Shown here: positions 18,401 to 25,752 of the stretch, piece after piece
Position numbering within the stretch: the first letter of the stretch is position 1
Layout: every line of letters starts with the position of its first letter
NCBI RefSeq assembly: GCF_002750855.1
Contig: NZ_NWUC01000001.1
Span: forward strand, 124,001-188,000
Length of the DNA: 64,000 nt
Reading direction: 5' to 3'
Origin: Neopararhizobium haloflavum
GTDB lineage: Bacteria; Pseudomonadota; Alphaproteobacteria; Rhizobiales; Rhizobiaceae
The notes under the pieces: model-generated
The model's input: only the letters and a program-made list of their open reading frames with translations
Database searches by the model: none
Told to the model about the DNA's origin: nothing
Position numbers and translations under genes: made by a program

Positions 18401-18757
18401 CAGGGCGAGCAGCAGTGCGTCCTCGCCGTCGGGCAGGCGAATACGCTCCAGTGTGCAGGTTGTCGCCATGCGACGGAAGCCGGAACCGATGCGCAGCACC
18501 AGCTTGTGCGGGCTGCCATCGCCGATACGCGGAGCTGCAGCGGCGATCTGCCGGGCAATCACCGTGTCGCCGAAGGTCTCGTCTTCCAGAAAGCCGTAGA
18601 TCGAACTGTAGCCGAAGCGCCGCGCCGCTTCGCCGTTGGCCCAATGGACATAGTCGATATCGCGCGAAAGGACGGCAAGGCCGGCGCCCTCGGCGTAGCG
18701 CTGGCGAACGGCCGGGTGGACGGCGATCTCGATGAACGGATAATCACGAGCCGGCAT
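15479..18757 (-). CDS. cbrA: CbrA/PdhS-type PAS sensor histidine kinase (PleC/DivJ family)
   Basis: A 1092-residue sensor kinase without obvious transmembrane helices. The N-terminus (DYPFIEIAVHPAVRQRYAEG) and the PAS-like segments resemble rhizobial CbrA and Brucella PdhS. A long Pro/Ala/Glu-rich middle (about 250-620) separates the N-terminal sensory part from PAS domains at about 620-720 and 735-850. The phosphorylated histidine is His869 in VSHEIRTPLNAIIGFSEMM, followed by FGPIGSPRYLEYAHDI, the PleC/DivJ signature recognised by DivK. N, G1 and G2 boxes (NLLSNAVRFTP, DTGIGMS, GDGTGLGLPLTKA) are intact. In Sinorhizobium CbrA acts through DivK-CtrA on the cell cycle and symbiosis. It is transcribed away from the phasin. 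Confidence 0.85.
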   Translation of the reverse strand: MPARDYPFIEIAVHPAVRQRYAEGAGLAVLSRDIDYVHWANGEAARRFGYSSIYGFLEDETFGDTVIARQIAAAAPRIGDGSPHKLVLRIGSGFRRMATTCTLERIRLPDGEDALLLALPPDDRLKDSLHRAEAMIGGFDDTDTHVAILDRDANTIAASPTFSTLAIEPIALEAMIEAIEREPSRLVKRQLGTRLGTLPAATAHIGDDPSLYLVFAVEPEPQVFAATPGDAPEEPASLSPSSPSHADTVGSAPPPVGVPAPAGTEPRSAPFAFDPGGRPVRFVWKIDQQGRFSEISPEFAAAVGPNAADVIGRTFDELARVFNLDPDGVIGELLRRRDTWSGKTVNWPVQGTPLCVPVDLAALPTYSRERVFDGFRGFGIIRIADAADDPERLGLALRPSSATFPDDRAPRSQPILGLGVPTPSNDDHAPPHVAHEPPAPFTEPNAPTEPSEPAAPLDHHDDDPFLGEVPALRVVETPARRTSDKVIDLERHRSRGREGLSRMDQAIFNQIGEELGRRLATRAERIGIDAPENEAPSATRAIPAPEPVKAVGLPRPPAPAEHIAAVHLPVVEVGVSIEVEQSADTAAAEHEVAINPARAVMTRALVDSLPLALLVHRGDELLHANDEWRELTGYDVPALARAGGIGALFAETERAPQRDEDASGRGAPLVMRAAHGAELPVKARLQSIGWHGSHALLLALSPLPAEPAHAAPSVHPSRAAEIEASELRSILETATDGVIILDEDGSIRSMNRSASALFDYDDDETAGQPFAMLFAHESQRAVLDYVAGLSDNGVASVLNDGREVIGREASGGFIPIFMTIGRLKGSNGYCAVIRDITQWKRTEEDLRAARRAAETANAHKSEFLARVSHEIRTPLNAIIGFSEMMATERFGPIGSPRYLEYAHDIGRSGRHVLDIVNDLLDISKIEAGEQQMDFTAVSLNDTLAETVSLLQPQANAQRVIIRTSLSTALPDVVADQRSIKQIAINLLSNAVRFTPAGGQIVVSTAYDAAGRVVMRVRDTGIGMSRIELDQAMKPFRQGSTSPSWPRGDGTGLGLPLTKAMVEANRAQFTIESTPGEGTLAQIAFPSQRVLAD

Positions 18758-18892
18758 CGGGCAATCCGCGGAGCGTTGTCAATTTGTTAATGATAGCATC
18801 CATTAAGGCTTTTTTAATAAACGCGGCTTGCCGGGTCCACTGCCGCTGCGTTTGCCCCCTGGTGTTTCGCGGCAAAGGGTTAACGTCGATGC

Positions 18893-18938
18893 TGCGTCGC
18901 AAAAAAATGTTGCAATGCACAAATCGGTTTGTTATATA
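18893..18938 (+). promoter_or_regulatory. Phasin promoter with two TGC-N3-GCA (PhaR-type) sites
   Basis: TGC-GTC-GCA (18893-18901) and TGC-AAT-GCA (18911-18919) lie 18 bases apart, on the same helix face or nearly so. The second overlaps a -35-like TTGCAA (18910-18915), which is 17 bases from TATATA (18933-18938). TGC-N3/4-GCA is the known PhaR operator in Rhodobacter and Paracoccus, where PhaR represses phasin genes until PHB titrates it. phaR itself is not in this window. Confidence 0.7.
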
Positions 18939-18996
18939 GGGCGCATCGCATTATCGGGGTGCCTCGAAGAGGGCCCGTAACAAAGGAGCGCATGAA

Positions 18997-19455
18997 ATGG
19001 CTACCACCAAGAAGACCACCGATGCAGAAATCTTTTCCTTCCCGGCTTTCGATCCGGCCAAGGTCACCGACACCTATCGCGAATTCGCCGAGAAGGGCGT
19101 CGCCCAGTCGAAGGAAGCCTACGCGAAGATGAAGACCGCCGCCGAAGATGCGACGAAGACCATGGAAACCACCATGGAAACGGCGCAGGCCGGCACTGTC
19201 GAACTCGGCCTCAAGGCCATCGACCAGATGCGCGTCAACACGGAAAGCACCTTCTCGCACATGGAAGCGCTGCTCGGCGTCAAGTCGGTTGCTGAAATGA
19301 TCGAACTGCAGTCGTCGTTCCTGCGCAAGCAGGTCGAGACGGGCGTCGATCAGGCCAAGTCCTGGCAGGAATCGGTCCGCAAGGTTTCCGAGGATGTCAC
19401 GAAGCCCGGCAAGAGCGCCGTCGAGAAGACCATGAAGGACGTCAAAGTCGCCTAA
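18997..19455 (+). CDS. phaP: Phasin (PHB granule-associated protein)
   Basis: A 152-residue amphipathic helical protein that coats polyhydroxybutyrate granules. The sequence is Lys/Glu/Ala/Thr-rich and free of Cys and Pro-rich parts in the core. The phasin pattern is clear: FSFPAFDPAKVTDTYREFAEKG, then TVELGLKAIDQMRVNTESTF and SVAEMIELQSSFLRKQVE. ATG 18997 is preceded by AAAGGAGCG at ideal distance. Its own promoter and terminator flank it, so it is monocistronic and probably strongly expressed. Confidence 0.95.
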   Translation: MATTKKTTDAEIFSFPAFDPAKVTDTYREFAEKGVAQSKEAYAKMKTAAEDATKTMETTMETAQAGTVELGLKAIDQMRVNTESTFSHMEALLGVKSVAEMIELQSSFLRKQVETGVDQAKSWQESVRKVSEDVTKPGKSAVEKTMKDVKVA

Positions 19456-19484
19456 GGCGCTGACGCCACGCACGAACCATTGAG

Positions 19485-19510
19485 AAAGGCCGGGCGTTTG
19501 CCCGGCCTTT
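19485..19510 (+). terminator. Rho-independent terminator of the phasin gene
   Basis: A perfect 11-base-pair stem, AAAGGCCGGGC / GCCCGGCCTTT with loop GTTT, is followed by CTTTCG. It starts 30 bases after the phasin stop. Confidence 0.9.
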
Positions 19511-19660
19511 CTTTCGTCAGCTATCCCGGCTGAGCATTGTGATGTCCCCGGATGCGGCCGGTCCCGTTTTTTGATCGCAGGGGCTTGCCGCGCCCTTGCA
19601 AATGCGCCGTTATCCAAGTATCTGGACGCCCGGAACAAGCGCGATGCAGGCATCGCCCGT

Positions 19661-19737
19661 GCGGTTGTAGCTCAGTTGGTTAGAGCGCCGGATTGTGGAT
19701 CCGGAGGTCGGTGGTTCGAGCCCACCCAACCGTACCA
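19661..19737 (+). tRNA. tRNA-His (anticodon GTG), alphaproteobacterial type
   Basis: A 77-base tRNA including encoded CCA. The stems are acceptor GCGGTTG / CAACCGT, D-arm GCTC / GAGC, anticodon stem CCGGA / TCCGG around TTGTGGA, and T-arm GGTGG-TTCGAGC-CCACC. The anticodon GTG reads histidine codons. The first pair is G1:U72, the discriminator is A73, and the base before G1 is T, so the otherwise universal G-1:C73 pair is absent. This matches the known alphaproteobacterial loss of that feature. No integrase or direct repeat follows it. Confidence 0.97.
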
Positions 19738-19897
19738 TCCATTTCTCCCAGATCTTTCGAAACCGTCTTTTCTCCAAGGTCTTGTCGGCTGTCCGTATTT
19801 TGGAACGCAGAAAGCCTGCCGGCGTTGGTGTCGTTGCAACTGTGAACAACGGCACAACGCAATGGCGTGAGCCAGGGTGGCTTGGTACGAGACGGCT

Positions 19898-20926
19898 ATG
19901 TCGAGCTCTTCCAGACTGACGACGAATTCATTCGCGAGCGACAGCATGCTGGCTGCGATCGTCGAATCGTCCTTCGATGCGATCGTCAGCAAGGATCTCA
20001 ACAGCGTCGTCACCAGCTGGAACGCCGGCGCTGAGCGGATTTTCGGCTATTCGGCCGAGGAGATGGTGGGACGGTCGATCACGATCCTGATCCCGGTCGA
20101 TCAGCATACCGAGGAAGACGAGATCATCGCGCGCATTCGCAGAGGCGAGCGGATCGAGAGTTTCGAGACCGTGCGCGTTCGCAAGGACGGAACACCGATT
20201 TTCGTTTCGCTCACGATCTCGCCGATCAAGAACGCGCGCGGCGAGATCGTGGGAGCGTCGAAGATCGCCCGCGACATCAGCGCGACAAAGGAAAGCGAAC
20301 GGCGTATCCGCGAACTCATGCGGGAGGTCAACCACCGGGTCAAGAATCAGTTTGCCGTGATCTTGTCGATGATCCAGGCGACGGCGCGCCATACGGCGGA
20401 TTCAGCGCAGTTCGAGCGTGGCGTGCGCGAACGCATCATGGCGCTGGCGCGCTCGCACGATCTGCTCGTCGAAGCGAACTGGGCCGGAACCAGATTGACG
20501 GACCTCATCCGGGCGCATCTCAAACCGTTCGGCTCCGGCGACGTGGCTGACATTCGCGGTCCCGATCTCGTTCTCTCGTCCAATGCGGTCCAGTATCTCG
20601 GCATGGCGCTGCATGAGCTCGGCACGAATGCAGCAAAATATGGCGCCTTTGCCCATGGCGGGACCGTCGATGTCGCCTGGTCGATCGACGCCTCTGCGCC
20701 GGAGGCGCCCCGCCTGACGCTCTCCTGGTTCGAGACGAGTACGCCGATCGAGGATCTGCGCATCGACGAGGCCGCGAGCAATCCTTCCGGCGGGCTGGGG
20801 TCCATCGTTCTGCTGCGAATCACACCGCAGGCGTTGAGCGGGGAAACGCGCATCGAGCGAGGCTCGGACAGCTTGACATGGACGCTTTCCGCGCCGGTGG
20901 AGGCCCTCGTGCCGCGGAAAGACTGA
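19898..20926 (+). CDS. PAS-domain HWE-family sensor histidine kinase
   Basis: A cytoplasmic kinase of 342 residues with one PAS domain (about 15-135, with SWNAGAERIFGYSAEEMVG and the PAC-like end GASKIARDISATKESERR). The kinase core is of the HWE type: the phospho-acceptor segment is REVNHRVKNQFAVILSMIQ, the N box is ALHELGTNAAKYGA, and WFE provides the W-x-E motif that defines the family. The family often phosphorylates stand-alone receivers in general stress or light signalling. No response regulator is adjacent. ATG 19898 was preferred to GTG 19877, which has no spaced ribosome binding site. Confidence 0.88.
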   Translation: MSSSSRLTTNSFASDSMLAAIVESSFDAIVSKDLNSVVTSWNAGAERIFGYSAEEMVGRSITILIPVDQHTEEDEIIARIRRGERIESFETVRVRKDGTPIFVSLTISPIKNARGEIVGASKIARDISATKESERRIRELMREVNHRVKNQFAVILSMIQATARHTADSAQFERGVRERIMALARSHDLLVEANWAGTRLTDLIRAHLKPFGSGDVADIRGPDLVLSSNAVQYLGMALHELGTNAAKYGAFAHGGTVDVAWSIDASAPEAPRLTLSWFETSTPIEDLRIDEAASNPSGGLGSIVLLRITPQALSGETRIERGSDSLTWTLSAPVEALVPRKD

Positions 20927-20956
20927 GCCGGGGGCGGATCGTCGCTCTAAACGTCT

Positions 20957-21061
20957 CTAACGCAGCGCATAGCCGAAGATGATCGCCGCGAGCATCAGCG
21001 CCACCATCATGAGGATGATGATCGCGATCCAGGGCGAGGGCCGACCAGCGGGGTGCTGCAT
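20957..21061 (-). CDS. Very small membrane protein (34 residues)
   Basis: A short reading frame encoding MQHPAGRPSPWI followed by one strongly hydrophobic helix and ending GYALR. The start is five bases after the stop of the upstream 46-residue gene, and the sequence between (GGTTGAGTGCA) is only a weak ribosome site, so translation is probably coupled. I recognise no family. It is the last member of a run of four tiny membrane-protein genes on this strand. Confidence 0.5.
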   Translation of the reverse strand: MQHPAGRPSPWIAIIILMMVALMLAAIIFGYALR

Positions 21062-21066
21062 TGCAC

Positions 21067-21207
21067 TCAACCCTGGTCGATGACGCTCGTGGCCGGGGCG
21101 TTCAAAAGATCGCCTCCGAAGAAATACCAGGCTAGTGCGAAGAGGACGGCTGCCGCCAGGAGGGCGATCAGCCAATTGCGCATTGCGTGATCCTGCATCC
21201 TGTCCAT
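21067..21207 (-). CDS. Small membrane protein (46 residues)
   Basis: The frame encodes MDRMQDHAMRNW, one hydrophobic helix (LIALLAAAVLFALAWYFF) and a short polar tail ending SVIDQG. GGAGAT lies eight bases before the ATG, a good ribosome site. The protein is probably a single-pass inner-membrane protein with a periplasmic tail. The family is unknown to me. Confidence 0.6.
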   Translation of the reverse strand: MDRMQDHAMRNWLIALLAAAVLFALAWYFFGGDLLNAPATSVIDQG

Positions 21208-21239
21208 GACACGATCTCCAGCTTTTCAGGTCGGCCTCG

Positions 21240-21341
21240 TCAGGAGAACCATGCAACGGTCAAAAGCAGCCCGTATTCGACGAGCAGGATGGTTGAGAGG
21301 CCGATCGACGCGATCCTGACCGCGCGGTAGAGCGGTTGCAT
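21240..21341 (-). CDS. Very small membrane protein (33 residues)
   Basis: The frame encodes MQPLYRAVRI followed by a single hydrophobic helix to the C-terminus (ending LLTVAWFS). The ATG at 21341 has GGAG six bases upstream; an in-frame ATG at 21353 has none. Positive residues before the helix suggest an N-in orientation. I cannot name a family. Confidence 0.45.
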   Translation of the reverse strand: MQPLYRAVRIASIGLSTILLVEYGLLLTVAWFS

Positions 21342-21473
21342 GGCAAACTCCATCGGTGAAGACAGCAGTCTGCGCCTGCTTAACGAGACCCGCCTTGATC
21401 TCGATCAGCGTTCCAAATCCAAACGGCACCGGGCGCGATCGCTCCTGCGCAATCACGCCGCTGGCCAGAACGC

Positions 21474-21629
21474 CTATCCGCCGTTGCTGTCCGCGGCCTG
21501 CTGGTCGCTGACGACGGGCGCGTTGTCGGCAATCTGATTGTCGGTTTGCTTGGCCGAGAAGAAATAGGCTGCGGCTGATATCGCCACAATGAAAGCCACC
21601 AAACCGACCACGTCTTTCACGTAGGTCAT
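21474..21629 (-). CDS. Small single-pass membrane protein (51 residues)
   Basis: The frame encodes MTYVKD, a hydrophobic helix (VVGLVAFIVAISAAAYFF) and a polar, acidic tail ending QQAADSNGG. GGAGAGACCG directly precedes the ATG, a strong ribosome site. It looks like a small inner-membrane protein with a periplasmic tail. The family is unknown. It is the first gene of the run of four between the HWE kinase and the metalloprotease. Confidence 0.6.
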   Translation of the reverse strand: MTYVKDVVGLVAFIVAISAAAYFFSAKQTDNQIADNAPVVSDQQAADSNGG

Positions 21630-21717
21630 CGGTCTCTCCTTCAGTGCAGCCGTAATCTAGCACATCAGGCAGTGTTCTTGGAGAGCCGATGAGAGTGGGG
21701 CCTTGATCGCGCCGGAT

Positions 21718-23157
21718 TCAGCCGACCCAGAAGCCGTTCTCGACGTCCGCGGCGCTGATGCCGACATATTCGGGCAGTTGGGTGAACTGCACGAGCACGT
21801 CCGCCCTGTCCCCCTGACCGTCCGTCAGGAAACCGGTCCAGTATTCGATGCCGGCCGTCTCGCCGTCGCGGTCGAGGACGTTTCGGTAAAGTTGGCTGAC
21901 AAAGGCCCGGTCGTCCAGATCACTGCCGTAAGCGTTGGTGAATTCGGCGCTGCCGATGAAGCCGACGGCTGCATCGTGGAGCGACCGGCCCTGATCGAGC
22001 CAATCATCCGTCCAGTATCGCAGTCCCGCCTCCTCTGGCGTGCGGTTGAAGGCGCCGCCATAGAGGCGGTAGGCGGCAGGAGCGTTGGCGCTGTCGATAT
22101 CGAACAGAAGGTCGCCGTCAAGGAAGCCGACACGCTCGATGGATAAAAGCAGATCGGAAGAGCCGTCCGGTTTGGCGATGGTCACGGAGCCGTCGTCGTT
22201 GAGGACATGCGCAAAATCGGCGCGCACGCCGGCGTAGTCGATCCCGTCGCTGCCGGCCGCGCCGTCGTATCGATGATCACCCGCCTCGCCGGCGAACATA
22301 TCGTCGTTAGGTCCGCCCGTGATGTGCTCGACGCCGCCACCCGTCTCTGGACGGCTTTCGGCCGGGTCAGCGAGCGGAAGGCCGCCGCGGGCGACGGTGT
22401 AGCCGAGGTCCTGAAGGATGGCGAGATCCACCTCGCCGATCTGCCAGCGGTTCTGTTCGTAATTGCCGAACTCGGACATCATGCCGCGTTCGATCGGACT
22501 CAGCGCGCCGGTCTCGTAATGGTCGCGCGAGCCGGTGGTGGCCAGCGGCAATGCCTCGCCGAGAAGGGCGATCGTGTTCTCGCCGACGAAGACATGCTGT
22601 CCGCCGCGCTCTTCGGTGAGGCGGTCGAAGGCGCTTTCGCCGAAGCCGGCGCCATGTTGCGCGAGCGACCAGAAGCCCAAAGAATGCATCGTCTCGTGCA
22701 GGAAGATCGAAAAGAAATCATGCGTTCCCGCAGGCACGGCGCCATCGTCCAGCGGATCGGGTTCGGGATCGAGAAAGAGTGGCACGCCGTAATTGGTCAG
22801 TGTGCCGTTGGTGTTGGGCAGGATGTAGGCTCCAGCGTCGAAATCGGCGCCGTTGGCATCGATCCCGCTCAAGGCCTCCTCGGCGGCATGGGTATTTCCC
22901 GAGGCGGCGATGCCGCCATAGGAGGGCAGCTGTCCCGACCCGTCATGCCCGAACTGGAAGGGATCGCCGAACTGGACCACGAAGTCGAGCACGCCGTTCC
23001 ATTGAACATGGTCGGCGATGTATGAGATCGCGGCGACGGCGTTGGATTCGATCACACCGGCAAGATCGGCGAGATCGGCTGGCAGGTCGGCGATGGTGAA
23101 GGTGTAGTCGTTGAGAAAGGTCGAACCGCTGGTTGTCTGTTGGGTGCCGTAGACCAT
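21718..23157 (-). CDS. Metzincin-like zinc metallopeptidase with C-terminal DUF4214, probably type I secreted
   Basis: A 479-residue protein with no N-terminal signal peptide. The active site HETMHSLGFW (HExxHxxGF) is in the N-terminal half, in a context like that of bacterial metzincins. Around residues 275-330 there is an RTX-like Gly/Asp segment (HITGGPNDDMFAGEAGDHRY), and the last 130 residues form a DUF4214 domain with two copies of the pattern AYRLYGGAFNRTPEEAGLRYW / QLYRNVLDRDGETAGIEYW. DUF4214 and RTX repeats are common in type I secretion substrates. The start MVYGTQQTT at 23157 has GGGGGGA upstream. No secretion genes are adjacent. Confidence 0.8.
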   Translation of the reverse strand: MVYGTQQTTSGSTFLNDYTFTIADLPADLADLAGVIESNAVAAISYIADHVQWNGVLDFVVQFGDPFQFGHDGSGQLPSYGGIAASGNTHAAEEALSGIDANGADFDAGAYILPNTNGTLTNYGVPLFLDPEPDPLDDGAVPAGTHDFFSIFLHETMHSLGFWSLAQHGAGFGESAFDRLTEERGGQHVFVGENTIALLGEALPLATTGSRDHYETGALSPIERGMMSEFGNYEQNRWQIGEVDLAILQDLGYTVARGGLPLADPAESRPETGGGVEHITGGPNDDMFAGEAGDHRYDGAAGSDGIDYAGVRADFAHVLNDDGSVTIAKPDGSSDLLLSIERVGFLDGDLLFDIDSANAPAAYRLYGGAFNRTPEEAGLRYWTDDWLDQGRSLHDAAVGFIGSAEFTNAYGSDLDDRAFVSQLYRNVLDRDGETAGIEYWTGFLTDGQGDRADVLVQFTQLPEYVGISAADVENGFWVG

Positions 23158-23251
23158 ATCGCGTCCCCCCGTGGATTTGGCTCGTGCATCGGCAGTGTGG
23201 AACCCGCGGCAAAGCGATGTCAACCTTACGGTTGCACAATGGGGATCGCGA

Positions 23252-24082
23252 TCAACTCACCGGTGCGCGGTCGGTTACCCGCCGCCAGGTGCCACCGTCG
23301 GAAAAGGCCAGAACCGACCCGCCAGCCTCGTCCCACACATGGAGTATCGCTCCGGAGCCGGAATCGGCGGGCGAGGGCAGGCTGGCCAGAGCGTAGCTTT
23401 GAACACGAAGAGGGCCGTTGACGTGCAGCGTGGTGGTGGGTGCATCCGTGGCGATGCCGACATGGCCGCTCGCCGGATCGATTGTCACGGACTGGTACCA
23501 GGTGATGCCATCCTCGCTGACCTTGATGCGGAAGGCATCGTCACCCGGCGTGCCAAACTCCGCACGCCCCGAATATCCCGTCTGGAACAGCAGGCTGGCG
23601 GTGTCGCCGGATGCGGCTTTGTTGATCTTGATCTGATGGCCGGTTCCGGCATTGTTGAAGAGCGATGCGTCGGCCGCCACCGTCAGCCGGTTGGTGTCGT
23701 CCGCGCTGGCGTTGATGCCCAACCGTTCGATGACCTCAGGCAAATCGACGAGGGGCTGCCATGCGTCATTGGTGAAGACGAGCGCTGCGCCATCGTCGCG
23801 GACCCATGCGACCCATCCGGGTGCTGGCGGGTAGAAATGCCACGCACCGTCCTGGAAAGCGGCAATCATGCCGTCTTTTCCGGCCCATGCGTCCTGCGCC
23901 GCGCTGGCCACGATATGGCGATCGCCGTCGGTGCTGGCGAGAGGCGGTTCGGTGCGGCCGCGATCGGCCACGGTCAACTGGACGAGCGCATCGAGGGCGC
24001 GGATGGCCTCGTTGTGCGTCACATGTTTCTGAGCCTGGGCGGGAGCAATGTAGGGCAGCGAGAGGTTGGGCGTCTGGTCCAT
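23252..24082 (-). CDS. DUF2793 domain protein (phage/GTA-tail-like)
   Basis: A 276-residue protein whose N-terminus (MDQTPNLSLPYIAPAQAQKH, then VTHNEAIRALDALVQL) is the DUF2793 hallmark. That domain is found in alphaproteobacterial phage and gene-transfer-agent tail regions. The C-terminal part (residues about 140-270) resembles tail-fibre decoration, with TTTLHVNGPLRVQSYALASL near the end. The ATG at 24082 is preceded by GGAAGGATAG. No other phage gene is present here, so it is probably a stand-alone survivor or a surface protein that adopted the domain. Confidence 0.8.
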   Translation of the reverse strand: MDQTPNLSLPYIAPAQAQKHVTHNEAIRALDALVQLTVADRGRTEPPLASTDGDRHIVASAAQDAWAGKDGMIAAFQDGAWHFYPPAPGWVAWVRDDGAALVFTNDAWQPLVDLPEVIERLGINASADDTNRLTVAADASLFNNAGTGHQIKINKAASGDTASLLFQTGYSGRAEFGTPGDDAFRIKVSEDGITWYQSVTIDPASGHVGIATDAPTTTLHVNGPLRVQSYALASLPSPADSGSGAILHVWDEAGGSVLAFSDGGTWRRVTDRAPVS

Positions 24083-24281
24083 CTTGTCTATCCTTCCGGT
24101 TGAACCCGTCATTCTAGGCTTACCCGGATGGCCGGGGACATTTCGGCGACCGCCTGACATATAATGTCAACCGGGTCCGGCTGGAGAGGCGGCGGCGCGG
24201 GTTGCTTGCGAACCGAGCCTGTGCTTTCACGGCTGCCTTGTCGCCTGGCGGCCGGATGCCTTTGAAATCAGGGGGATTGCC

Positions 24282-25724
24282 TTGGATATCAAGTTCGGAA
24301 CGAGTGGACTGAGAGGCCTTGCGGCTGACCTTCTGGCGGGGGCCGCGCTTGCCCATGCCGAAGGCTTTGGCCGCCATCTTCTGTCCACGGGGCAGGCGCG
24401 CGCGGGAGACCGTGTCTATGTCGGCCGCGATCTTCGCGAGAGTTCGCCGGCCATCGCCGCAGACGTGTGGCGCGGTCTTGCGGCCGCCGGCCTCGTCCCG
24501 GCCGACTGCGACGCATTGCCGACGCCGGCGCTGGCCCAGTACGCCCTGTCGCGCCGGGCGGCGTCGATCATGGTGACCGGATCGCACATTCCGGCCGACC
24601 GAAACGGATTGAAATTCTATCGCCCGGACGGGGAAATCGACAAAGAGGACGAGGTGGGGATCGCGAAGGCCGCGGCAGAGGCTGCGGCGAAGGACGCGCC
24701 GATGCCGGAGGGCATCGAGGACCGGCATGAGGCGGCGATCGCCGCCTATCTCGCGCGATACGACGGATTCATGGAGAGCGATGCCCTGCGCGGTTTGCGT
24801 ATCGGCATCTACGAGCACAGCTCGGTCGCGCGGGGTATCGTTGCGCAGATCGTCCAGCAATTCGGGGCGACCGTTGTTCCGCTCGGACGCAGCGATGACT
24901 TCGTGCCCATCGATACCGAAGCGATCGATCGTGAGACCGTTGCCCAGTTCGGGCGCTGGGCCAAGGACCATCGGCTCGATGCGATCCTGTCGACCGATGG
25001 CGACGGCGACCGGCCGCTCGTGGCGGATGGATCAGGACAGCCGCTGCGCGGCGACGCCCTCGGGCTGATTGCCGCAATGCATCTGAAGGCGGACCGCGTG
25101 GTAACGCCGGTGACCTCGAATTCGGGCATCGATGAAGACCGCGGATTCTCGGTGATCCGCACGCGGGTCGGGTCGCCCTATGTGATCGCCGGTATGGCGG
25201 ATGCGCTCGCCGACGGTGGACAGGCGGTGATCGGTTTCGAGGCGAATGGCGGCCTCCTCACCGCCACCGCGATCACGCGCGGAGAGACCCATCTCACTGC
25301 GCTGCCGACGCGCGACGCGGTCCTGCCCATGCTGTGCGTGCTGGCCGAGGCGGCCGGCCGCGGCACGCCGATCGCGGCGGTCGCCGCCGATCTGCGCCTG
25401 CCCGTGGCGGTGAGCGGGCGGATCCAGAATTATCCGGGCGAGCGCAGCCGGACACTTGTCGATGCGCTGGCTGGCGACCACGCCTGGGCTGGGCGCTTCG
25501 TGGCCGACAAGGCCGCCATTCGCCGGATCGATGCGACGGACGGCGTTCAACTGTTCTTCGATGACGGCGCCATGATCCATTTTCGCCCTTCCGGCAATGC
25601 GCCGGAGATGCGCTGCTATGCCGAGGCGCCGACACGCGAGCGCGCGGAAGCGCTTCTGGCGCGCGGCCTTGAGCGCATCGAGACCTATCGGCCCGAGAGC
25701 GTACCGCAAACCGCGGCTCGCTGA
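24282..25724 (+). CDS. manB: Phosphomannomutase
   Basis: Interconverts mannose-6-phosphate and mannose-1-phosphate on the way to GDP-mannose. It has 480 residues and starts [16 protein letters not shown]. The phosphoserine loop is [15 protein letters not shown], the variant typical of rhizobial NoeK-type enzymes, and the magnesium site is [10 protein letters not shown]. The sugar-binding loop GFEANGG and the phosphate-binding [12 protein letters not shown] are intact. The start codon is TTG 24282 with AGGGGGA upstream. The next gene, 28 bases on, supplies the following step. Confidence 0.93.
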   Translation: MDIKFGTSGLRGLAADLLAGAALAHAEGFGRHLLSTGQARAGDRVYVGRDLRESSPAIAADVWRGLAAAGLVPADCDALPTPALAQYALSRRAASIMVTGSHIPADRNGLKFYRPDGEIDKEDEVGIAKAAAEAAAKDAPMPEGIEDRHEAAIAAYLARYDGFMESDALRGLRIGIYEHSSVARGIVAQIVQQFGATVVPLGRSDDFVPIDTEAIDRETVAQFGRWAKDHRLDAILSTDGDGDRPLVADGSGQPLRGDALGLIAAMHLKADRVVTPVTSNSGIDEDRGFSVIRTRVGSPYVIAGMADALADGGQAVIGFEANGGLLTATAITRGETHLTALPTRDAVLPMLCVLAEAAGRGTPIAAVAADLRLPVAVSGRIQNYPGERSRTLVDALAGDHAWAGRFVADKAAIRRIDATDGVQLFFDDGAMIHFRPSGNAPEMRCYAEAPTRERAEALLARGLERIETYRPESVPQTAAR

Positions 25725-25752
25725 GCATTCGCTCAAGAAAGGAAAGACGATC

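Noticed and set aside
19661-19900. tRNA-His as an integration site for a genomic island
   Set aside because: No integrase, repeated tRNA 3' end or shift in gene content follows; the next genes look chromosomal.
21226-21663. A 145-codon minus-strand frame over the tiny-gene region
   Set aside because: The frame runs through two smaller frames that have much better ribosome sites and hydrophobic helices; this one is Arg-rich and featureless.
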